Source: Rhodohalobacter sp. SW132
GTDB lineage: Bacteria > Bacteroidota > Rhodothermia > Balneolales > Balneolaceae
Direction of reading: 5' to 3'
DNA length: 64,000 nt
Assembly (NCBI RefSeq): GCF_003390325.1
Contig: NZ_QUOK01000011.1
Span: 62,001-126,000 of the forward strand
The notes beneath the pieces are model-generated. The model saw only the letters and a list, made by a program, of their open reading frames with translations. It made no database searches and was not told where the DNA came from. The stretch's first letter is position 1; every line of letters starts with the position of its first letter. The position numbers were made by a program, and so were the translations under genes. Shown here piece by piece: positions 58,801-64,000 of this stretch.

Positions 58801-59607
58801 TGGAGGAATTAGCGTATAGTGATCCTCCGGATTTATAAGAGGTTCATTTAAAATATTCTGCCAGTCAAGCTCCCGTGTGGTATAAATATCCTTTACCGAT
58901 CTCTCTTTATAATTGGTAATGTAGAGATCCGGATATCCATTCCCTGTAAAATCAGCAAGTGCCATCGTATTACTTCCCAGTGAAGGACCGAGGCCGCTGT
59001 TTTCATCTTTTGTGAAATTTCCTTCCCCATCATTTATATACAGAACATTTTCTCCCTGAAGGGCAGTTACCAGCAGATCCAGGTATCCGTTTCCATTCAC
59101 ATCTGCAAACACTGCTCCAGTTGAGTAGTACTCTGCATGTGCAACCCCTGCCTGGTCGGTTATATCTTCAAATTTCATTCCGCCGAGATTTTTATAGAGC
59201 CGGTTAGGTTCACTCAGCCCTGCAAAATAAAGATCCACCAGACCGTTGCCATTAATATCCCCTGCAGCCACACCGGAACCATTCAGATAATGACGATTTT
59301 CATCGATCTCTTCTCTGCTTATTCGATTATTAAACTGTATTCCTGTTTGAGAAGCGGAGAGTGTCTGGAACCCGGTACTGCCAAAGTATCCTGGTGAGAT
59401 ATCAGCCCAGCGATACCCATCTTCATCATTCCACTCAAGATCTGACGATCGGGAACAACCAAACATGACACCACAAAAAAGAATAGGCACAAATAAAAGG
59501 ATAACCAGACGGCTGACGGAATCTGAAACATTCAACGAAGAACGGGCAGAGTTTAGACAAAACGTATACCGAACAAATTCACTCTTAAAAATCTTCAGAG
59601 TATTCAA
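55810..59607 (-). CDS. Giant FG-GAP/VCBS lipoprotein with two ASPIC/UnbV domains (copy 2)
   Basis: About 1,265 residues. The lipobox VMFGC places the Cys near residue 51, giving a long N-terminus from TTG 59607; an in-frame TTG at 59535 would give a normal signal peptide and may be the true start. Many FG-GAP blades with calcium loops (DINGNGLVDLYF, DVNGNGYLDLLV, DLNNNGVLDVIL), a mid-protein ASPIC/UnbV domain (NTQAIGAKIEL) and a C-terminal one (GYWSQNSYTQVMG). Co-linear with and clearly paralogous to the gene at 10038. It lies between DUF1080 and DUF6807 genes in the second sugar-oxidation region. Likely surface glycan-binding or scaffold protein; no active site is recognised. Confidence 0.85.
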   Translation of the reverse strand: MNTLKIFKSEFVRYTFCLNSARSSLNVSDSVSRLVILLFVPILFCGVMFGCSRSSDLEWNDEDGYRWADISPGYFGSTGFQTLSASQTGIQFNNRISREEIDENRHYLNGSGVAAGDINGNGLVDLYFAGLSEPNRLYKNLGGMKFEDITDQAGVAHAEYYSTGAVFADVNGNGYLDLLVTALQGENVLYINDGEGNFTKDENSGLGPSLGSNTMALADFTGNGYPDLYITNYKERSVKDIYTTRELDWQNILNEPLINPEDHYTLIPPFDEHYELVRDDGALTGISELGRTDELYLNQGGMFEKMTNSEEIFLDEYGEPFGLQPDWGLTAKFQDITGNGLTDLYVCNDFHTPDRIWLNQGNGTFRAAGWQAIRNLSYSCMGVDFSDINRNGKIDIFTTEMLDPDHERRMRQAPSEGHIPVKIGDIESRPMYNRNSLFIQREDTTWAETSWMSGAEATGWSWATRFMDVDLDGYEDLIVSTGYLYDILDIDAQYTMMQNRRNMDEHFLEFTDLVEPLDLTNRILRNNGDHTFSDKSVDWGFGEKDVSHGMAFADLNNNGVLDVILNRMNREATILENRTNAPRIAVRLKGKSPNTQAIGAKIELRGGSVHQQKEIAAGGDYASGSDTQVMFAADADNTQHEIRIRWPDGKHSIIEAVHPNRMYEIYQDSVSMMNDSMVTEPNPTEPAPLFENVSDRMNAEHYEEPFNDFDFNALLPFKLSQQGPGVAWIDLNHNGKDELLMGSGRGGSLSILEHGESGTFSSMDLEFLKEEAPGDQTAIIGWSENDYTRVLIGSSNYEQGTSRAPSLFHYRIYRDGTAEKDSIPGVLSTTGPLAAADVTGNGFLDFFLGAGFKPGQYPADADSRFVRNEEGIFRFDQVNSQMFAELGLVTGAVFTDYDRSGSQDLLVSTEWGTLRLFKNLNGVFEEVTEQVGLDKWSGMWKGVATGDFTNNGLPDIVAANIGLNSPYQMKHNQPLRMYYYNPGFGSTDIIEAYANENGEYLPRTRLYKFQEQQVGLNRMSSHKEFAGATLREILGDRYEHTPYKEVNTLEHMVFINRGDHFEAYPLPREAQISAGFHVGVADFDNDGNEDVFLSQNNFTVPPDKSRMDAGRGLVLMGDGNGNFTPLSGSESGIKIYGEQRGAAFSDFNQNGKVDLAVSQNGNELKLYLNRSEKEGYRISLQGPPSNRNGVGSQIRLVYENDLKGPSREVQSGAGYWSQNSYTQVMGAGKNEIKQIEIIWFDGIKEVTDANPGQMNYMISHPDAED

Positions 59608-59645
59608 TATGGGATTTATGATTTCTTATAGACCTATAGTATACA

Positions 59646-60512
59646 TCAGGGTGATAATTCGCGAATTTTTATATCCCTGTACCAAACATCATCCCCGTGA
59701 TCCTGCAGGACGATATACCCCGAGCTTCTGCGGGTACCAAAGTCAGGAATATGAGTATCATCTCCCAATTCACCCCATTTACTGGTTGCTAACAGTCGAT
59801 TCATCATATGAGTACCCAGTTCATATTCTAACACTTTTTCACCGTTCAACCAATGTTCGCCGCGATTGCCATTAAAGATAATCCGCCCGGTATTCCATGA
59901 TCCGACCGGCTCGAGCTCAGCATTACTTCCCGGCGGGATCAGATCATACAGACCGGCAGCCCAGCGATTCGGATCGTTTTGAGCATCGGGGTGTTCATCA
60001 TCGTCGAGCACCTGGTATTCAAACCCAAGAGCGCCATATTCGGGTGAATGAGATGTTGACATCTCCTCCGATACATTATATTTAATACCGCTGTTTGCCC
60101 CGGGGCTTACTTTCCATTCAAAACGCAGCTCAAAATTTTCAAACTGCTGGTCATACAGAAGATCACCACCCGCAACCGGCTGTCCGTCATCTGCACGGGC
60201 TACATCATCTGTTGCTACTTTTCTGATTGTACCCTCTTCAACGATCCAGTGGTCTTCCGGTATTCCGTCTCGCCCAAGACCGCGCCATCCGTTTAGTGAC
60301 TCACCGTCAAACAGCGTCTGCCACTCATCCTCTGATACCTGATCTGAAGATGCATCCGCTGAAGTTTGCTGAGAGTCCACATTCTGTTCACTACTCATGT
60401 TGGATTGGTTATCACTGCAGTTTAAAACAAAAAGCGGCATACAAATGAATACCAGTGTATACCATATTTTCCGGGAAATGTATTTATCACGTTTGGATTG
60501 ATTTGTAATCAT
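59646..60512 (-). CDS. DUF1080 / 3-keto-disaccharide hydrolase family lipoprotein
   Basis: A 288-residue lipoprotein (FVLNC near residue 32). Family motifs are clear: WQTLFDGESLNGWRG, FELRFEWKVSPGANSGI, GFEYQVLDDDEHPD, GRIIFNGNRGEHWLNG and the terminal SGYIVLQDHGDDVWYRDI. Members of PF06439 act on glycosides oxidised at C3, releasing sugar from the 3-keto intermediate, in the periplasm. Its direct upstream neighbour is an exported Gfo/Idh/MocA dehydrogenase (60643), the expected source of the 3-keto substrate. Length normal. The substrate glycan is unknown. Confidence 0.93.
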   Translation of the reverse strand: MITNQSKRDKYISRKIWYTLVFICMPLFVLNCSDNQSNMSSEQNVDSQQTSADASSDQVSEDEWQTLFDGESLNGWRGLGRDGIPEDHWIVEEGTIRKVATDDVARADDGQPVAGGDLLYDQQFENFELRFEWKVSPGANSGIKYNVSEEMSTSHSPEYGALGFEYQVLDDDEHPDAQNDPNRWAAGLYDLIPPGSNAELEPVGSWNTGRIIFNGNRGEHWLNGEKVLEYELGTHMMNRLLATSKWGELGDDTHIPDFGTRRSSGYIVLQDHGDDVWYRDIKIRELSP

Positions 60513-60642
60513 TCTTTAAAAAATTAAGACTTTTAAAATTTCAAGTACTTTCTGCAATACCGGTTACATCAGGCCGTGCAACTCTAACTGCAATAATTGC
60601 ATTTCAAGTTATCGAAGTAATAAACTCATGTTACGCTTCTCA

Positions 60643-61992
60643 TCAATACTTAAATACTTCGCCACCAGCTAATACTTCCTGGTTTTCTGTATCAAAGGTG
60701 ACAAATTCTCCGGTTCGAAGGGCTGCGGTTGTCATGATGTTGGCTATGGAGTGATTATATCCCGCCATTACATCTGCATTTGCAGTTTCACGGCTTCGAA
60801 TACATTCCATCCAGTTTTTCATATGATTGGAAGTCATAGGATCTGATCCCGTATCCGCGCCTGTTTCGGCTGCAACCGCATCGGAGAGCGAAAACTCGTC
60901 CAAAAGATTAGGCTCCATATCCATCGCAGAGGCATGCCGCTCGGTCAATCCGCCATTTGGAGAAACCATATTCGTATCGAGGTTAAGCTCGCCGGCATTG
61001 GAATAGTAAATCTCTTTTGTACCACCTGCAGAATTCGTAAATCGTGAGGAATAGACGACCTGGAAGCCCGTATCAGGATCATCCAACGGGCCATAATCAA
61101 ACACAGCTGTCATCGTGTCAAAATTTTCACGGCCATCTTTCCATAGATAGATCCCGCCGTTTGCTGCAACACTTCTTGGGTGTGGCAGTCCGGTGAACCA
61201 GTGTACAGTATCGATCTGATGAGCCATCCATTGCCCGGGTATCCCTGATGAATAGGGCCAGAAAAGCCTGTATTCCAGGTACTTTCGCGGATCCCACTCT
61301 TCGTAAGGCCTGTTCATCAGATAACGGTCCCAATCTGTATCCTCTTTACGAATCTCCCGCGCAAGCTGAGGCTGCCGCCAGCGTCCCGGCTGATTCACGT
61401 TCCAGGTCATCTCTACACTCATGATGTCACCAAACTTTCCGGACTTAATGAAATCATTCGCAGCATGGTAATTTACACCACTTCTTCTCTGAGAACCCAC
61501 CTGAACGATTTTGCCCGTTCGCTCCACAGCTTCCCGTGCCACACGATTGTCTTCCATTGTTTCGGCAAATGGCTTCTCCACATACACATCGCAACCCGCA
61601 TCTACAGCATCAACAGTGTGAAGTGCATGCTGAAAATCGGCTGTGCTGATGATTACAGCATCAATGTCACCACGATCGTATAACTCCTCGTTATTTCTTG
61701 CCGCTTCAATGGTCACATCATGTTCATCTTTAAGAAAAGAAACGGCCTCGTCACGACGACGGTTCCAGATATCTGAAACGGCCACAAACTCAAAATTGAG
61801 ATCATCGGCGTGCTGCATAAATGAGGGGATAAGGGACTGTCTTGCACGGGCTGAAAACCCAACAATTCCCACACGTATTCTGTCGTTCGCTCCTTTTATT
61901 CTGCTGTAACTCCTGGCAGATAATCCCACTGACATCCCTGCGGACATTACTGCTGATTTTTTCAAAAAGTCTTTTCTTGTTAAACCTTTCAT
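60643..61992 (-). CDS. Exported Gfo/Idh/MocA-family dehydrogenase (likely glycoside-3-oxidising)
   Basis: A 449-residue protein with a Tat-like signal (LTRKDFLKKSAVMSAG; R-K pair). The Rossmann start is VGIVGFSARA (41-50), in which the second glycine of GxGxxG is replaced; the lysine motif EKP is at 139-141 (VYVEKPFAE), and the His-helix is QWMAHQIDTVHWFTG. The order and company (susD upstream, DUF1080 downstream) match periplasmic sugar-C3 dehydrogenases of the 3-keto route. The nucleotide may be tightly bound, as in exported relatives. Predicted function is by context. Confidence 0.9.
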   Translation of the reverse strand: MKGLTRKDFLKKSAVMSAGMSVGLSARSYSRIKGANDRIRVGIVGFSARARQSLIPSFMQHADDLNFEFVAVSDIWNRRRDEAVSFLKDEHDVTIEAARNNEELYDRGDIDAVIISTADFQHALHTVDAVDAGCDVYVEKPFAETMEDNRVAREAVERTGKIVQVGSQRRSGVNYHAANDFIKSGKFGDIMSVEMTWNVNQPGRWRQPQLAREIRKEDTDWDRYLMNRPYEEWDPRKYLEYRLFWPYSSGIPGQWMAHQIDTVHWFTGLPHPRSVAANGGIYLWKDGRENFDTMTAVFDYGPLDDPDTGFQVVYSSRFTNSAGGTKEIYYSNAGELNLDTNMVSPNGGLTERHASAMDMEPNLLDEFSLSDAVAAETGADTGSDPMTSNHMKNWMECIRSRETANADVMAGYNHSIANIMTTAALRTGEFVTFDTENQEVLAGGEVFKY

Positions 61993-62055
61993 ATAGTTAC
62001 TCTATTAAGTTCTTATTTGGGAATGGTATATCTGTTTTTTTTAATAAAATTTAAA

Positions 62056-62090
62056 AAGTCTGGCAAACCAAAATATGATCTGCCAGACTT
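62056..62090 (-). terminator. Intrinsic terminator of the SusCD pair 4 transcript
   Basis: A perfect 10-bp stem (62056-62065 with 62081-62090) has a 15-nt loop, and on the minus strand is followed by TTTAAATTTT. It lies 28 bp after the susD stop and before the Gfo/Idh/MocA gene, so it can end or attenuate the SusCD message and keep SusCD levels above those of the enzymes. Confidence 0.8.
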
Positions 62091-62118
62091 AAACAAGTGG
62101 TTTTAGAATTCTTACTTT

Positions 62119-63783
62119 TTAATACCCTGGATTTTGAGGAAAGGCACTTGCTCCTCCCTGCGTGCGGTCAATCTGGGTTTGAGGAATCGGGCGTAACAGG
62201 TGCTTTTCTTCCATTAAACCTACACTTTGCACCTCCGGATTATATTGATACGCCCGGTCTAACAGCATACCCGTACGTTTCAAATCATACCACCGGAACT
62301 GTTCCCCCAACAATTCCCTTCCTCTTTCGTCAATAATTGCCTCCAGATCAACTTCCGAGGGGTCCAGCTCCATAGCAGCTTCCTGTCCGGGCCAGGCTGC
62401 TCTTCGACGAACCATATTGATGTGTTCCGTTGCATCAGCAACACTCCCATTCCCCATAAGGAGTGCTTCCGCAGCAATCAGATGTGTTTCTGCCAGCCGG
62501 AATGCCAGAAAATCACGCGAACCTGCCGTAGTATTCATTTCAGGACGGGTGGGATCTTCGTGTTTTCTCATAGTGGGGAAATCATTTGGATTGTAATCAG
62601 ATGGTGATACAACCGTGTAGGGTTTAGCCTGCTTTTCTGCTTCCGTCCATTCAACACCTGGAAAGTAAATCGCCGTATCCCCCTCAGCGATTTCAACTCC
62701 ATCCACACCATTCACAGTAAATGTTCCGGTAACCGTTGCATAAAACACATCTCGGAAAAACGCTTTATACCTGGAATCTGATTCTCTTGTATCCGGGCCT
62801 AAAAGATCATCATATAAAAATTCTGTTGGCCGGTATCGTCTCCACGGTCTTCCGTATTCGATAGTCCGATTCATGCCCGGCATTACATCATAAACCGTCA
62901 GATAATACATGTGAGAGGTATTTCCACCTGCATTTAGAAGAGGATCGTCAGAAAACTGCATAGACCATACAACTTCGGAATTCACCTCATTCCCGACGGC
63001 CCAGACATCAGCCACATCATCAAGAAGTGAAAAATTGTAATCATTGATGACAGTCTCAGCAAGTGCAGCAGCACGGTCATAATCTGCTGCTCCTCCCACA
63101 TCGTCTCTATAAAACTCAGATGCACCGGTCAGTAAAACACGTGCCAGCAGATGTTCTGCTGCGGGTTTTGTAGCGCGTCCATAGTCGCTGGCTTCGATTG
63201 GTAGATTATCAATTGCATGTTCAAGATCGTCAATGATCAGATCAAAGACTGCCGCAACAGGAGCTCTGGAAGCTTCGATTTCAACCCCCTGTGTTTCTTC
63301 TGTTGTGATATGTACGGCACCATACTGCTGAACAAGGACAAAATAGTAGTGAGCTCTTAGAAAACGGGCTTCTGCAGACCGAACCCGGACTAAATCAGGA
63401 TCCAGTCCTTCTATCTGTTCACCCCTATTGATCACCGTATTTGTCATATTTATCCCTTCGTACATGAAATCCCACAACTCTCTTGCCCATGCAGTGGATG
63501 GATTTAATTGTACACCATAAAAGTTCCACTGTTTATGGCTGCCATCTGCACCTTCATGAAAGATGTCTACACCATATGCTTCTGACATACCATGGCCTCT
63601 TTCGGTACCATAGTATTCTCTTAAATTAGTGTACGAAGCATTTACTATTTCTTCGAACCCGCTTGGTGTATTAAATCTGGCATCCCCTACCTGCGATCGG
63701 ACATCTTCATTCAACAGATCTGAGCAAGAAAATGCCACAACTGCGATAATGATTACAAAAAATAACCCTTTTAACTTTAACAT
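62119..63783 (-). CDS. SusD/RagB nutrient-binding lipoprotein (pair 4)
   Basis: A 554-residue SusD-family lipoprotein (VVAFSC, Cys20) with NTPSGFEEIVNASY, RFLRAHYYFVLVQQYG, GRATKPAAEHLLAR, LAETHLIAAEALLM and the terminal PQNPGY. It is a close paralog of the SusD at 42411, so the two SusCD pairs probably arose by duplication and may take related glycans. Its partner SusC is cut by the window end, with 21 bp between them. Confidence 0.95.
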   Translation of the reverse strand: MLKLKGLFFVIIIAVVAFSCSDLLNEDVRSQVGDARFNTPSGFEEIVNASYTNLREYYGTERGHGMSEAYGVDIFHEGADGSHKQWNFYGVQLNPSTAWARELWDFMYEGINMTNTVINRGEQIEGLDPDLVRVRSAEARFLRAHYYFVLVQQYGAVHITTEETQGVEIEASRAPVAAVFDLIIDDLEHAIDNLPIEASDYGRATKPAAEHLLARVLLTGASEFYRDDVGGAADYDRAAALAETVINDYNFSLLDDVADVWAVGNEVNSEVVWSMQFSDDPLLNAGGNTSHMYYLTVYDVMPGMNRTIEYGRPWRRYRPTEFLYDDLLGPDTRESDSRYKAFFRDVFYATVTGTFTVNGVDGVEIAEGDTAIYFPGVEWTEAEKQAKPYTVVSPSDYNPNDFPTMRKHEDPTRPEMNTTAGSRDFLAFRLAETHLIAAEALLMGNGSVADATEHINMVRRRAAWPGQEAAMELDPSEVDLEAIIDERGRELLGEQFRWYDLKRTGMLLDRAYQYNPEVQSVGLMEEKHLLRPIPQTQIDRTQGGASAFPQNPGY

Positions 63784-63804
63784 AATTAGTTCCTTTCTAT
63801 TGAT

Positions 63805-64000
63805 TTAGAGTGTCAAATTGATACCAAACTGGAGGGTCCACTGTGAGGGTGTATTCGATCCTGTGCTGGTTTCCGGATCCACTCCTCCATGGTTCCTTAC
63901 GTATGGGGCAAAGATGTAAGGATTTTCGGCATTCACTGTAAATCTGAGTGACTGTAAACCGAGAACACTTTGTGCAATATTTGCAGGAAGGTTGTAGGCA
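63805..64000 (-). CDS. SusC/RagA TonB-dependent transporter (pair 4), C-terminal end only
   Basis: The last 64 codons of a gene that continues past the right edge. The visible residues include SLRFTVNAENPYIFAPY, GGVDPETSTG and the terminal QWTLQFGINLTL, a beta-barrel end typical of SusC. The same GG-DPE element occurs near the C-terminus of the SusC at 44089. Only the end of the barrel can be judged. Confidence 0.9.
   Translation of the reverse strand, partial: AYNLPANIAQSVLGLQSLRFTVNAENPYIFAPYVRNHGGVDPETSTGSNTPSQWTLQFGINLTL

Overview
The window looks like chromosomal DNA from a Bacteroidota-type bacterium, most likely a marine Balneolota/Rhodothermota-like lineage. The signs are four SusC/SusD pairs, an ECF-sigma/FecR switch, many outer-membrane-type lipoproteins, few Shine-Dalgarno sequences and several likely TTG/GTG starts. 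The lineage is an inference from gene content; no rRNA or tRNA gene was seen.

Layout. (1) 1-9.9 kb holds mixed single genes: an SMP-30-type lipoprotein cut by the window edge, a serine beta-lactamase-fold hydrolase, a CocE/PepX-type hydrolase, a type II NADH dehydrogenase, a PepSY-like secreted protein with a strong terminator, a stand-alone LytTR regulator beside a membrane SpoIIE-type phosphatase, and a small lipoprotein. (2) 10-28.7 kb is a minus-strand glycan locus: ECF sigma, FecR anti-sigma, SusC (with STN signalling domain), SusD, SusC, SusD, DUF1735/DUF5627-like lipoprotein, GH10-fold lipoprotein, then a ~1,240-residue FG-GAP/ASPIC lipoprotein. The gene order resembles the tandem SusCD xylan (xus) core of xylanolytic Bacteroidota, but the GH10-like protein lacks both catalytic glutamates. 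(3) 28.7-29.4 kb is intergenic and carries a 209-bp element with terminal inverted repeats and a 9-bp target duplication. (4) 29.4-48.4 kb is a sugar-oxidation region: four Gfo/Idh/MocA-type proteins, a DUF6807 protein, a DUF6807-ThuA fusion, mannonate dehydratase, a TPR/FG-GAP/ASPIC lipoprotein, a SusC/SusD pair and a divergent LacI regulator with a palindromic operator candidate. (5) 48.4-64 kb is a second minus-strand region related to (4): SusC (cut by the window end), SusD, Gfo/Idh/MocA, DUF1080 (3-keto-disaccharide hydrolase family), a second giant FG-GAP/ASPIC lipoprotein, then DUF6807, SDR, cupin, ThuA and a cytochrome c/HEAT protein.

How the genes may work together. SusC/SusD pairs import oligosaccharides. 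The giant FG-GAP/ASPIC lipoproteins and the inactive GH10-like protein probably help capture glycan at the surface. In regions 4 and 5 no classical glycoside hydrolase or polysaccharide lyase is recognisable. The enzymes present are sugar dehydrogenases (Gfo/Idh/MocA, SDR), DUF1080, ThuA and DUF6807 proteins and a haem protein. This fits cleavage of glycosidic bonds through 3-keto intermediates, with products partly entering the mannonate to 2-keto-3-deoxygluconate route. That functional model is inference; domain assignments rest on motifs read by eye.
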